From the NCBI GenBank assembly GCA_024500155.1, contig CM044877.1, positions 10,793,501-10,857,500 of the forward strand: DNA of 64,000 nucleotides, read 5' to 3'. The notes beneath the pieces were generated by a model, which did no database searches, was not told where the DNA came from, and saw only the letters and a program-made list of their open reading frames with translations. A program made the translations under genes and the position numbers. The stretch is from Chenopodium formosanum (lineage: Eukaryota > Streptophyta > Magnoliopsida > Caryophyllales > Amaranthaceae). This document shows, piece by piece, positions 35,483 to 47,561 of this stretch; position 1 is the stretch's first letter, and every line of letters begins with the position of its first letter.

Positions 35483-36075
35483 ATGCCCTTTGGGGCACTT
35501 CCCGCACCGCTACTGGTTCCAGGCTTGGTTGTAGGTCCACTAGACTGAGGTGATTTACTAGGTGCACTAGACTCTTTCACCTTCCCAGACTTAACATCAG
35601 GTTCCTTCTTGAAACACTCATACTCACGGTGTCCCAACTTCTGACAGTAACGACAAGTTACCGGGTTTCCCTCATAGTCCTTCCCTGGGTGATCTTTCTC
35701 ACACCGCTTGCAGAAATACCTCCTCTTGGGTTTCTCACCCCTTTGGTTCCCATTCCCCTTATGGTTGGACGAATGACCTCCATTCCCCTTCCCAAAGTTT
35801 CCCTTGTTGTCCCTCCTGTCTCCAGAATTCCCTTGGTAATTCCCATTGGGCTTGTGCCTCTTTTCACCCCCGTGAAAAGAGTCCGGGTTCTTCCTTTTCT
35901 CCCCCAATTGCACCATCTCCCTCTCCTTAATTTCGTACAGATGGAATGCACGGCCATAGACTTCATCTAGGGTCTCAAAAGTCACTCCCCCTAGCTTCCC
36001 TCGGAGGGTCAAGGTTAGGCCTTGCTCAAATCTCTGAGCTTTGATGGTTTCAGTAGGGACTACTTTTGGGGCAAA
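35473..36075 (-). pseudogene. Gypsy gag, C-terminal part with zinc knuckle
   Basis: Continues gag after the CACTA insertion: RFAPKVVPTETIKAQRFEQG, a basic G/N-rich linker, then a CCHC knuckle CRYCQKLGHREYEC (CX2CX4HX4C) that binds element RNA. It ends in a Ser/Pro/Thr-rich linker. A frameshift near 35480 separates it from protease. Confidence 0.88.
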
Positions 36076-36078
36076 CCT

Positions 36079-38912
36079 CACTACAAGAAAAAGGCGAATT
36101 AGCGACGACCTAATTCGTCGCAAATTCGTCGCAAAAATGAATTTGCGACGGATTTGCAACTACTTTGGCTAGTCGCTGAAGACCTCGTCGCAAATTCATT
36201 TTTGCGACTTATTTTTGGATAGTCGCAAATTTAGCGACGGATTTGCAACGACTTTGTGACTACAATTTAGCGACTAACTTTAAAATTTTAGCAACTAAAT
36301 CATTGTCTGTCGTAAAATATTTGTGACGGATTAGCAACTATGAGGACCAAAAATTTAAGACTACGGAGACCAATATTTTGTGACGGATTCGCGACTGCAA
36401 GACTAATAATTTGCGACGAATTAGAGACTACTAAGACCAATTATTTTGCAACTAACCATTCAGTCTCTAAAACAAATCTGTAGTCGCTAAATTTTTGTAA
36501 TTGACTATAAATATTTGTAGACCATAATTTAGTGATGACCAATATCAGTCACCGAAAGAAAAGAAAAGGGTTCCCAAGCGTAAATTAAAATAACCATAAT
36601 GTCAATTTTATTAAAATATCAAAAATAATATCATCAATTTGTATCAATATAATAAAAAATAATATTCTAAACCACATGACTAATTGTTTCAAAATCACCA
36701 CTCATATAAAGGAAACTACTTCAAATAAGAACTAATGACGATATACAAATATGCCTCCAAATATTAAAGATCAGTAGTTATCCACAAATCGTTCTTGAAT
36801 TACATTTATGAAGCGCTCCCTAAACCGTAAACTTTTCCTTTCTTTTGCCCACATACAACCTCTAAGTAGACTTTGTTGGAGCTTATCTCAATTTCTTTGT
36901 TCTTATATTCCTCAAGTTTTTCCATATATTCTCCCTGCATTAAGATATGTATTAGTAAATATGGTCTCAAATGTTCAAATCATAAAACATGCACCAAAGG
37001 ACTTATGTGCCAGCATAAAAAGTAAAATTAAAGACCCTTAATTAGATTACAGATAAGAACAATCACCAACACTTGAAAACTCTCAAGACTAGTATTGGTA
37101 CTTTGTAGCTATATAAATAAAAGACTAACCTAAAATTCATACTCATTGTTTCGGCAAAAAATGAGCTAACCGGGCCTCGAAGGGGTGCCTGAGAACCTCA
37201 AATTTGGGCCTTGAATCAACTTGCAAAATGAACCCCGAGCCCCGGGGGTGGACCCCGGGGTGGAGCCTCTGACGCCAAAGTTAGTAGCCAAACAATGCAT
37301 ATATTGAGAGGAGTTAAGGGGAGAGAGTGAAGGAGTATGGTCATCTTAGATGATAAGAATGACCTTCTTTACCTTTGGCCCCTTGAGGGGTATATATAGG
37401 AGTACATGGTGGGTGTTAGTGAACCCTTAGAAGTACATATGTGGGTCGTTGAAGGCCATATTGATGCATTTTACTTATTTGGGACCTTTTAGACCTTTTT
37501 ATGCCCTTTGGGCTTATATAGGTAGAATTACCCAAGACTAAAATGGGTATGACCATTTTAGTACCCAAACACTCATGAAGCAATGCATTTACGCCCGGCT
37601 TCAAAAGTTTATCCAACATATCAAGAATAACCATAATTAAGCAACTCTGTATCACAAATCAGTACAGAGATGAGAAAACTTATAAGAACAAAACAATCGA
37701 TACAATGAATTCACATAAACCTAAAGTCACCGTACCTATAATTAAATCTTGGCTGTAAGGATGTAAGCTCAATCAGGGTATCTAGATCAAATTTAAGTAG
37801 CAAATGAGTCACATTTGGTGCGGCCTGCTGATATTGTCAATAAGAAGCTGTCAAAAAAAAGAGATGATATCAATAGAAATCCACATAACAAATTCAATAG
37901 TATAAGCAACTCACTAACAATACTCTAGCACCTAGAGTATAAGCACACCCAGATATCACTGCTATTATCCGCAATCTGACCTTCTTGTTCACGTGTCTCT
38001 AGGCACGGAGCATAATCATCTATCAAGGAGCTTGCAGAATTAGATTTTAGCAGCAACTGAACTAGCACAACCATACGAGAGCTGGCAAATATAAGGACAG
38101 TAGTCAGTAGACATGACTTAGTTTCCATTGTAAGTACAATGAATATTTAATAAAATAATCCACTAGCAAGTGATGCATGAAGTATGAACTATGAAGGAGA
38201 GTAAGACAAAATAAAGTTGGGTATTGGCTAACTAAGAAACATTCACTAATGTTATTTAGAATGGTTGATCAGTTATAGATGTAAACAGCCTCAAAAACAA
38301 AAATCAAAACTTTATAGATTAAAGAATATTGAGGCAGAATGATACATAAAATGAATACCTCAAAGAGCTCATGATTTTGATTGAGCATTGTTGAATAAGT
38401 GGTTGTAGATCATATCTCACATACTCTAACCAATCAACCACATTTAGAGGAAAAAAAAAGTTGGAATAATATAACTTGGGATCTTTACATTAAAAATAAT
38501 TAGGGCTTTTTGCATAATCAATCAATATTGATAGGTTTTTCATTAATTGACTATGATAATCTTAAAATTTGCAATTGGTAGCCAGATTAAAATCAATTCT
38601 CAATGAAAACCAGAGTTAAAATCAATTCAATCAATTCGCAAATAAATCAACTCGAAATTCAATCAATTTAATTAGATTAAAATCAATTCGCAAATCGCAA
38701 TGGAAACCAGATTTTAAAAAATTGGGCAAAAAACTCAATGATAAACTAAAATTCACAATTGGCCAATTGTAGTAAGAGAAAGATGGAATGGACAGTAGGA
38801 AGGGGAAGAACATGTGAGTAACCTGGGAGGAGATGTGGTGGCGCAGCGGCGACAGATGAAGACGACGACGACGGGTTGATTGATTACTCTGAAGTTCTGA
38901 ACTTGGCCTTCT

Positions 38913-38947
<35 letters not shown>

Positions 38948-40051
38948 GGGGGGGGGGGGGGGGAGGAAGAAGAGTATGTAATTACGTATAATGAATGACT
39001 CAGGTAAAAGAGCGATTTAGTTCTTGGTTTGAGGGAACAACAATACAACATGCAATACTAAGTGTTTTTTTATGAATTTTTTTCACTATTACCCAAAAAA
39101 AACACACAAAATTATTTTTTACCACCAAAAATTTTAAAAGTTTTACATTACCATAAAAAAACTAAATTATTTTTTTTCAACCTACCGTAAAGAAAACTGT
39201 TACATCTAACGGTTTAAAAAAAAATTTCGATTTTCGTGCGCAAAACATGTTTTTCATAAGTTTAAGGGAGCATTTTCGCCTTGTAGATTCAAATTGAGGT
39301 CAGTATTGACAAAAAATGATCGAAAATGAGTCGTTTTGAGTATTTCACGCAAATCGATGTATTTTTAGACTCGCAAAATGAAACAATTATGATCATTTTT
39401 TGTCAATTATGACCTCAAATTGGATCCAAAGTATCAAAACCCCTAAAGACCATGTATTTGGCACAAAAATCGAATAATATATAAATTTCGATTAGGTTTT
39501 TGGCGACATGTGGTAAAAAACATTTTTTAATTTTTTTTTGGTGATAAAATCAAAGTTTTGGTAGTAAAAAATTAATTTTGTGATTTTTTTTGTGGTAAAA
39601 GTCAAAAAAATCCTTTTTAATTTCTCCTTTAATATTTTTTTTTTATTTCTCTTTTAATAAATTTTAACAACAATGGTAGCGACTATTGAATAGTTGCAAT
39701 AGCAATCACAATTTTTTTTAAAAAAAAATTTAAATTGCTAACCCAACAACTATAATTTAGTCGCAAAACTTGTAAAAGTGTCGCAGATTAGCGACCGCAT
39801 AACAACTACTGCAAAATCGACTGCAAAATTTGCGACTATTCATCTTTTTCAGTCGCAAAAATAAGTTTTGCGACTTATTATTATGGTAGTCGCAAAAATC
39901 AGTTGCTAATTAGCGACCACGTAGCAACTATTACAAAATTAGTTGCAAACTTTGCGACTACTCGTCTTTTTCAGTCGCAAAAATAATTTTTGCGACTGAT
40001 TATTATGGTAGTCGCAAAAATCAGTTGTTAATTTCCCTTTTTCTTGTAGTA
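36079..40051. mobile_element. Nonautonomous CACTA (En/Spm-type) element (about 3.97 kb) inside gag
   Basis: Left end CACTACAAGAAAAAGG and right end CCTTTTTCTTGTAGTA form the CACTA terminal inverted repeat, with one terminal mismatch. Three-base flanks are CCT and GCT. Subterminal zones of about 450 bp (36095-36540 and 39690-40040) are filled with direct and inverted TTTGCGAC / GTCGCAAA motifs. No transposase is recognisable: the longest internal frames (about 60-80 codons around 36800, 37500 and 38000) show no family similarity. Removing it rejoins the gag frame. Confidence 0.9.
38914..38963. repeat. T33-G17 homopolymer junction
   Basis: A run of 33 T directly followed by 17 G inside the CACTA element. 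Confidence 0.95.
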
Positions 40052-40054
40052 GCT

Positions 40055-40560
40055 CATCAACTCAATGAACTTGTTGTAGTATTCACTGATTGACATGTTT
40101 CTCATTCTCAGGTTGGTAAACTCCATGCACTTCTGCTTTCTAAGGTAGGAAGGGTAAAACTTTTCTCTCAAGGCTTCCTTAACTCATCCCACCCAAAGTT
40201 TGACTTTTTCAACAACTCACCTTTTCTTTGGGCCCACCATAAATCATCTTCCTCCCTCAGGTAGTAAACCCCATTGTTCACCATCAGCTCACTTGGGCAA
40301 TTGATAGCATCAAACAGCTTGTCAAACTCCCTAATCCAGTTTTCAAAGGTGGTTGGGTTCTCCCTTCCCAAGTAAACAAGTGGTTTAGCTGCAGCTACTC
40401 TCTTAAAGACTTCACTATAGGCATCAAGCTCGGGATTTCGGTGTTCCCTTTTCACCACTTTCGTGATGTTCTCAGTAATATGGGTTAACTGCTTAAGGAC
40501 CTTTCCAACTTTGAAACCAGTGCGCTTACTCCTTAATTGATCCCTGATTCTTGAAGACAT
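40055..40560 (-). pseudogene. Gypsy gag, N-terminal part
   Basis: The ATG at 40560 begins MSSRIRDQLRSK. The capsid landmarks ENWIREFDKLFDAINCP, YYLREEDDLWWAQRK and YYNKFIELM follow. One base is missing near 40168 (a GG doublet reduced to G in the Lys-Ala codons), causing a frameshift to TGA. The frame then runs to the CACTA insertion at 40051. Gag would form the virus-like particle in the cytoplasm. Confidence 0.88.
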
Positions 40561-40747
40561 ACTTCCTGGGTTTAATTACCACACTTCGAGAATTAAAACA
40601 AGTTTTATCATATAAGAATTTAATTCACTTAACAACATAAAGAAATTTCAAATAATTCATTTTATTTCATTAATAATTAATGAAAATACAACTTTGTCAT
40701 TTAGGACAATTATTGAAACATGAAACAAAAACATAGTTAAAAAACAA

Positions 40748-41520
40748 TCAAATAACACTATGGGCATAACCATCTTCAATAGGATCATAATCCGGATCAT
40801 CACTTCTATTACTTGGTTCGGCCATGAGAGTTGGGTTATAACCACTATAGCTTGGAATAAGGCCTGATGAGCTTAACCCAGATTTACTTATATTTCTGCT
40901 CGGGCCAGGAGTGTAAATTGGGCTTTTTGTCGGGCTTACATCCCCACGAGGTTGGCTTGAAGAAGCTTTGGGGTTTTGAGCTTTTTCTTTTGTAGTTTGA
41001 GAACGAGTTATGGGCCTTTTTGCAACATGGAAATGGGCTTTTGGGCTAGGTTGTTTTGAAGATTCATAGCTTGAAGTATGGCTAAGAGAACGGTAATGCT
41101 TGCTCCTACCAAGAGGTGGTATGGACTCATCACTAGATTCCATATACTCATGTTGCTTCTTTGGGTATGAAAAAGGTACTTGGGCATTTAAGAAGTACGT
41201 TTGGTCATTAGTTCAAAGGTTCGATCTTTTGGGATCGTGGGAATTTTCACAGCTTTCCTCCTTGGTTCATACTTCCGCTCCACATAGTGCAAGTCCCTCT
41301 TAAGGCTAGACATGGTTGCCAACCATTTCCCTTCATGATGATGCTTCTCATTCCACATTCCGTCTTCCTTGATCACATCCCCATATTTGTCAAAGAGAGG
41401 TTGGTATATCTTAATCCTAGGTAAATGGGCCAAAGACAAAAGGACCATCCAAGGTTGTTGGGTCAAGACTTTCTCACCATCCTTCTCATAAAGGGTCAAG
41501 GTTTTAAGTGAAAATTCCAG
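40748..41520 (-). pseudogene. Extra ORF upstream of gypsy gag, unrecognised
   Basis: A frame from about 41520 to 41188 (TLYEKDGEKVLTQQPWMVL, LPRIKIYQPLFDKYGDVIKE, RKYEPRRKAVKIPTIPKD) continues through a single frameshift near 41190 into 41143-40748 (MESSDESIPPLGRSKHYRS, then an S/P/K-rich tail). It ends about 190 bp before the gag ATG. Codons read like genuine protein and composition differs from gag. It lies in the leader between the lost 5' LTR and gag. I do not recognise the family. It might be an accessory ORF or sequence acquired by the element. Confidence 0.5.
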
Positions 41521-43011
41521 TCATGAACTCACTAACTGAGACTCCACTATCTTTCAAGTAATTAATTAATTTATTATTCATGTTTAAAAAGGGATTGATT
41601 TTAAGAGCATGTTGAATTTATTAAAAAGGAGTTTGGATTGTTTTCATTAAAGGTTGAATTATTGGATTTAAAAGAGGATTTATTGAATCATTGAATTATT
41701 ATTATTATTAATGCTTTATAAGCATGTTAGTAATCCCACTATGCGGATTTGGTTTATTGATAAGGCCTTGGACTTTGTATGACCGGGTCTTTCCTCAAGA
41801 ATAGCCTTGTAACATAAGGAGACTAGCTTGGGGGTGTGCACACTTGGGAGAGGAATTGGTTTAATTAATTTCATTGGTTTTATTGGTTTATTATGAGGAA
41901 TTGGTTTTTATAATATGAGAAATTGGTTTTAAAATAATTGGAATTGGTTTTATTGATTATTGAGATTGAAATATTGAGAATTTGGTTTTGAATCATGAGT
42001 TTTGAATTATTGGATTAATTATTGGAATTGGTTTTAAAGCATGTTTGCAAATAAATTGAGTTTAATTATCTTGCACTTACCGTACTTAGCATATTTTGCT
42101 AACCCGTACTTCTTATTTGTTTTGGTTCGCCCTGTTTACCGTAATGGTAAGTAGTGTTATTTCAGGTGAAGTGAATAAAGTGATGCATTGGAGTCCCGGG
42201 ATTTGGTTTCACTAAATTAGGAATCTTGGTCTTTGTATTTAATTTGAGTACTCATAACATTGGTTTCTATTTATAGTTATTATTAATAAGAAGAGTTTTG
42301 AAGTTTCCGCTGCAAAGTATTGTTTTGTTTAGTAAGTTTAGTAGCCTTGCGTAATCACGCGGCGGTAATACGCCTAACTATATCTCTACGGTATAATTAT
42401 ATGTATTATACTAGTATTTCCGTTGAGGGGGATTTGGGGGTGTTACATGTCATTTTATGGTTGGTCCTTTTTTGAACAAAATAATTTAAATACATTTTCT
42501 AATTAATTAATGAAATAAAAACTTTTTCAATTAAAAATTTTAAATAAAAATCTTGAATCATAATTAAAAATTAAATAAATAAAATTAAAAAAAATCTCAT
42601 CCACCTCCTCTCACCCACACTAGCCTTACCCCCCTTGCCAACAGCCAGTGGCCAAAAACAACTTCTTTCCACCATTGCCGGCGACGGGATCGTCGACCCC
42701 ACCTCCTCCGCCTCCCCACCCCTTTCACAATTCCCACATCCCCAACCCAACTTTCCTGTTCATCCCTCAATTCAACTCCCTCAATTCAACAGCCCTCAAC
42801 CCTAAAACCCTAATCCCAGCCCACGAAACCACCTTAAACAACACCCAAATTCGTTTAGGGTGGTTTCGTGGGTTGAGTTTAGGGTTTTGAGGTAACGTTT
42901 CTGAGTGGGGAAGGGGGAGTGGGGCGATTCAGGTGGGGGACGAGGAGAGGGGCAGTTTTCGATTGGAGGAAATGGGTGGTGTTGCCGTGTCGGGATAGGG
43001 GTCGAGAAGCG

Positions 43012-44275
43012 TCTTGAAGCATAAAGGTTTTGATGATGAGGAACTTAAACTAAAAGCAAACTCATTTAATAAAGATACTCTAGTGTGTGATTAGTCAAGG
43101 TGCAGAATAATCTTGGTGATTGAAGAACCATCTGAATCTAAGAAGACATGAAGAAGATCCTTGTTGAAGAAGATAAACAAATCAGAGGAAGAGTTCTCTA
43201 ACAAGAACTAAGTTCCCTAACAGGAACGTTCCCTAACAGGAACTTGAAGACTAGCAGTTAAGTTCTTTGGTGGAACTCGATATGCTTGGAGCCCAAGTAA
43301 TTCATCTGATCAGAGTGCGGCGCAGCAATAATGGTTAAAGTTTATTCTTAGAAATTATTGTTAATATGGTAAGTAGGTTAGTGCATGAGATTTATTAGAA
43401 ACGTGATAAGTTTGTTGGTAAATAAAATAAATATGGAAAATGATAAAAGATAGATTTTAGGAAAAGATTTTCTAACAAAAAGATTATTTTTCTCTAAAGT
43501 CGGTTTATTATGAAAAGATAAGCTTTCTTTATAAATATCTTTTATATTTATTTTCGGAAAAGATTTTATTCCACTTGATTTACTAAAACCGTGTTTATTA
43601 AAGATAAGTCAAGTTAACATATTTATCTTTTTAGAAAACCTACTTTCTATACAAGTGTTACTTGTATAAATAGTAGAGAGCAAAATGATTTAGGTTTTTT
43701 GTGAGTTTATGCGTGGAGAAATCACAGTGCTTTAAACGAGTAAGTTTACCAAGCTTTTAAATTATCATATTAGTTTCGGATTTCATGCATTGCTTACCTA
43801 TCATAATAGGCGTCTTGTATTTGTATTGGTTGGGTTATTTGGGTGATTTTATAGCTTGAGTATTATACAGTTTTGTGTAAGCTTCTTGGTGAGGCTGGGA
43901 GTTTTTGTACTGGGGTAGTACGAGTGTTTTGTACTTTGGTAGTACTTTGGTGGTACGAGTGAATCTAACTGTGGTGCTTAGATTGGGTAGGATAGGGTCC
44001 TATCAAGTAACAAGTCCAGTGAGGAACTTGTGAAATAAAGGTCCACGTCTAATAGGTTGTAACTTGGTGTTTGCCCTATTATAGTGAAGTGGTTTGTGTT
44101 TGAAATCCCTAAGGTAGGGTCGAGGTTTTACTTCCAGTTGGGCCCTGGAAGGTTTCCTCGTAAAATCTGTGTGTTTGCTTAAGTTCCTATACGCATTGTT
44201 TATTTATCCGCAAAAGTAGTCATTAGGAACTCTATACAATTCACCCCCCTCTTGTATTAATCGTCTCAACTAACA
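43012..44275 (+). repeat. 5' LTR of the copia element
   Basis: Starts TCTTGAAGCATAAAGG (the 3' copy has the canonical TGTTGAAGC) and ends CTCAACTAACA. It contains CTTGTATAAATAGTAGAG near 43663, a likely TATA box for element transcription. Confidence 0.93.
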
Positions 44276-44290
44276 ATTGGTATCAGAGCA
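44276..44290 (+). promoter_or_regulatory. Primer-binding site (initiator tRNA-Met)
   Basis: TTGGTATCAGAGCA directly after the 5' LTR is complementary to the 3' end of plant initiator tRNA-Met. Confidence 0.9.
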
Positions 44291-44339
44291 AGGTACTCTC
44301 GTATAAGCGAATAACTTTGCTGAGTAAGTTCCTGGAGAG

Positions 44340-46163
44340 ATGAATTACAAAGAGAAACTTGAAGAAGGGTATTCTACCCAACGTCCACCAATGTTCAATG
44401 GTAAGTTCTACACCTACTGGAAGAACAGGATGGAGATATTTATTAAGGCAGAAAATTACCAGGTTTGGCGTGTTATTGAAGCTGGTGATTTTGAAATAAC
44501 CATAACCAATGAAAAGAAAGAGATAGTTCCTAAACCTATTTTTGATTATGATAAAGAAGACTATCAGAAACTTGAATTGAATGCTTTAGCCATAAAGTAT
44601 TTGCATTGTGGACTTGGACCTCATGAACATAATCGTATCATGGGATGCAAGTCTGCTAAAACAGATTTGGGATCTACTAGAAGTACCTCATGAAGGTACT
44701 AATGAGGTAAAACGTTCTAAAATTGATTTGTTGATGTCTAGATATGAAAGGTTTGAAATGCAATCAAAGGAAACCATAGAGGAAATGTTTACTAGGTTCA
44801 ATGATATTATTACTGAATTGAATTCCCTTGGCAGACACATTCCGATTGATGAACAGGCTAGGAAGATCTTGAGGAGTCTACCACAAGATGAACGATGGAG
44901 GTCGAAGGTTACTGCTATGCAGCTATGCAGGAAGCTAAGGACTTCACAAAGTTCAACATGGAACAACTAGCTGGATCATTGATGACTCATGAACTGCATC
45001 TGAGTTCCAACTCTGAAAGTTCCAAAAACAAGAGTCTGGCTCTTAAGGCTCAAGACTCAGAAGTATCAGAGGCTGATGAGGAAGAGATGGCAATGCTAGT
45101 AAGAAAGGTCAAAAGGATGATGAACTATAAGAAGTTCGATAGGAACAAGAAATATGCAAGTTCCAGAAACACAACATGTTTCAAGTGCGGCTCAAAAGAT
45201 CATTTCATTAAAGATTGTCCATTACCAGACGGTGAGAAAGGAAAGACTAAGGGCAAGGAGCAATCCATCGAGTCAAGAGTCTACAAACCTTATTTCACCT
45301 AGGACAATGTAAAGAAAGCCATGTTAGCCGCTTGGGGAGATTCAGATTCTGAGGAAGAGGAAGAACAACCACCAGAGGAAACTGCCCATCTATGTTTGAT
45401 GGCCAAAATGGATGAAAAGACAAAGTTGAAGGAACTAGAATCTGAGGTATGGTTTTCTCGAAAAGAACTTAGACATTTCTCTAAAGAAAACTTAATATCA
45501 GCTGTCTTGGAGATTCAAGAAGATCTTAAAGATTTGCATAAAGCTAAACATAAAAGTGATGAAGCTTTGGTTACTTTTTAAGAAAACAGTAAGTGGGTTG
45601 ATAATCTGAAATTTGATATTCAATATAGATTCTTTAGTCTGTTTGATGATAATAATTATTTAAAAGAAACTATAGACAGGTTAAAACATGATAACATAAT
45701 GTTGAATGTGGAACTATCCTTGATGAAACTTTGTCTTAATGCTCCTGATTATGAAGTTCCTCCACTTGCTCAATATTCGAATTTTGAAAAATTAAAATCT
45801 GATTTGGAAATTATGAAAGCGGATAAATCAAGACTTGAGGGGGAACTTGAGAAAGCCAGGAAAGGCAAACAATCCGTAGAATACAGAGTTCCTGACTGGA
45901 TCACCAAAGCTCAAACCAAAAGAACAGAAGGTTTGGGTTTCAAAAAGAAGTTCCAAAAGGAAAAGAAGTATATTGACCTGCCTAGTAGTATAGTATGCTA
46001 TTTCTGTGGGAATACTGGACACAAACAAGTCAAGTGTCCTAAGAAAGAAAAATGTTCACAGAAAAATAAAAAGCATGTAGAACAAATGTGGATCGAAAAG
46101 AAAAAACCTACTGTTGTTGCACAGGAACCCAAGGAAACCTGGGTTCCTGAACCTAATGTTTGA
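44340..46163 (+). pseudogene. Copia gag region with two zinc knuckles
   Basis: Starts MNYKEKLEEGYSTQRPPMFN; the capsid region includes YTYWKNRMEIFIKAENYQVW. An extra A near 44660 shifts frame to KQIWDLLEVPHEG. An 8-bp duplication (CTATGCAG) near 44925 shifts it again to EAKDFTKFNMEQLAGSL. First knuckle: CFKCGSKDHFIKDC (about 45178-45219). After stops at 45300 and 45579 there is a coiled-coil-like K/E-rich segment and a second knuckle CYFCGNTGHKQVKC (about 45999-46040). The long gag with coiled coil and two knuckles fits SIRE. Confidence 0.88.
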
Positions 46164-46169
46164 TTTCTC

Positions 46170-47552
46170 ATGCAGGTTCCAGTGAGGGGGAACAACACTT
46201 GGTACCTCAACAGTGGTTGTTCTAAGCACATGACTCGAGATAAATCTAGATTTCTCTCACTGGATGCCTACTACGGGGGAACTGTGACCTTTGGTGATAA
46301 CATGACTGGAGATATAGTTGACATTGGCAAAGTAGGAAGGTCAAGTTCCCATGCAATTGATAATGTATTTTTGGTCGAGGGGCTTAAACACAACTTGTTG
46401 AGTATTTCACAATTTTGTGACAAAGGTAACTCTGTAAGCTTTACTTCTAATAAGTGCAGAATCATTCATAATGACACTGGGAACATCATCTTAGAAGGAA
46501 TTCGTAAAGGAAACACATATGTTGTTGATCTTAACGAAGTTCCTAATAGCAGTTTAACATGTCTTAGTGTCATTGAGAATGATCCTTTATTATGGCACAA
46601 AAGATTTGGACATGCAAGTTTTACTCTACTTGATAAATTGAGATCTAAGGAACTAGTGGAAGGTCTTCCATGTATTAAGTTCCTGTATGACAAAGTGTGT
46701 GATGCTTGTGTTAGAGGAAAACAGACTCGAGTTTCTTTCAAGTCCAAGAAAATGGTAAGTACCAAAAGACCTTTGGAACTTGTTCATATGGATCTATGTG
46801 GTCCTATGAGAATCCAAAGTAGAAGTGGTAAGAGATATGTTATGGTTATTGTTGATGACTTTTCAAGGTTTACTTGGGTTTTCTTTCTTGTGATTAAAGA
46901 TGAAACTTTTGATGAATTTGTAGCTTTTGTAAAGAAAGAAAAGAGAAGAACAGGTAATCCATTAATTCACCTCAGATCAGATCATGGCACAGAATTCAAA
47001 AACTCAAAATTTGATGAATTCTGTACTGAACATGGAATGGATCACAACTTCTCTGCCCCTAGGACTCCTCAACAAAATGGGGTGGTGGAACGCAAGAACA
47101 GAAGCCTTGAAGACATAGCCAGGACAATGCTGATCTCAAGTGGTCTGCCTAGGAACTTCTGGGCAGAAGTAGTGAATACAGCATGCTATATCCTTAATAG
47201 AGTATCAGTTAGAGCCATTACCAACAAAACTCCTTATGAGCTGATCAAAGGGAGAAAACCTAATATTTCTTACTTTAGATCCTTTGGTTGTAAATGTTTT
47301 GTTCATAACAATGATAAAAGGAACTTGGGAAAGTTTGATAAACGTAGTGATGAGGCTGTGTTCCTAGGATATGCCTCTAATAGTAAAGCATATAGAGTCT
47401 ATAATAAAAGGACAATGTGTGTTGAGAAATTTGTACATGTTATATTTGATGAAACTGAACAGTCTTTAAATGATGTACAGGAGTGTGATAATGATTTTGA
47501 AATTGGACTTGTTCGCAAGACAGATCCAGATGAAAAATCAACATCATTGTAG
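46170..47552 (+). pseudogene. Copia protease and integrase, protease active site altered
   Basis: A 460-codon open frame. The protease motif reads WYLNSGCSKHMT: residue 14 is Asn (AAC at 46209-46211) where the catalytic Asp is normal, so protease should be dead. Pre-integrase zinc residues are H143, H148, C177 and C180. The integrase catalytic residues D208 (VHMDLCG), D271 (RSDHGTEF) and E307 (NGVVERKN) are intact with correct spacing. The frame ends at TAG where the family continues into RT; the codon was probably Gln. Confidence 0.92.
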
Positions 47553-47561
47553 AAGCAGCAA

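Larger units (their letters stand above)
28074..42447 (-). mobile_element. Ty3/gypsy chromovirus (Tekay-like), internally rearranged
   Basis: The outer ends TGTAATACCCCG and GGGTGTTACA are flanked by a perfect 5-bp duplication TGTCA (28069-28073, 42448-42452). The 28074-29591 segment and the 41557-42447 segment are the 5' and 3' parts of one LTR in plus orientation. The interior, from 29617 to about 41556, is in minus orientation: partial LTR (29617-31837), polypurine tract, chromodomain, integrase, RNase H, RT, protease, gag and an upstream ORF. No primer-binding site or second 3' LTR part for the minus-oriented unit is present. Nested in it are a 706-bp MULE and a CACTA element. All coding parts are broken. 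Confidence 0.85.

Noticed and set aside
35629..35970. Long plus- and minus-strand frames over gypsy gag
   Set aside because: Shadows of the gag zinc-knuckle region in other frames; no independent motif.
42648..42890. 80-codon frame in the MULE core
   Set aside because: Pro/Thr-rich translation of C-rich DNA without family similarity.
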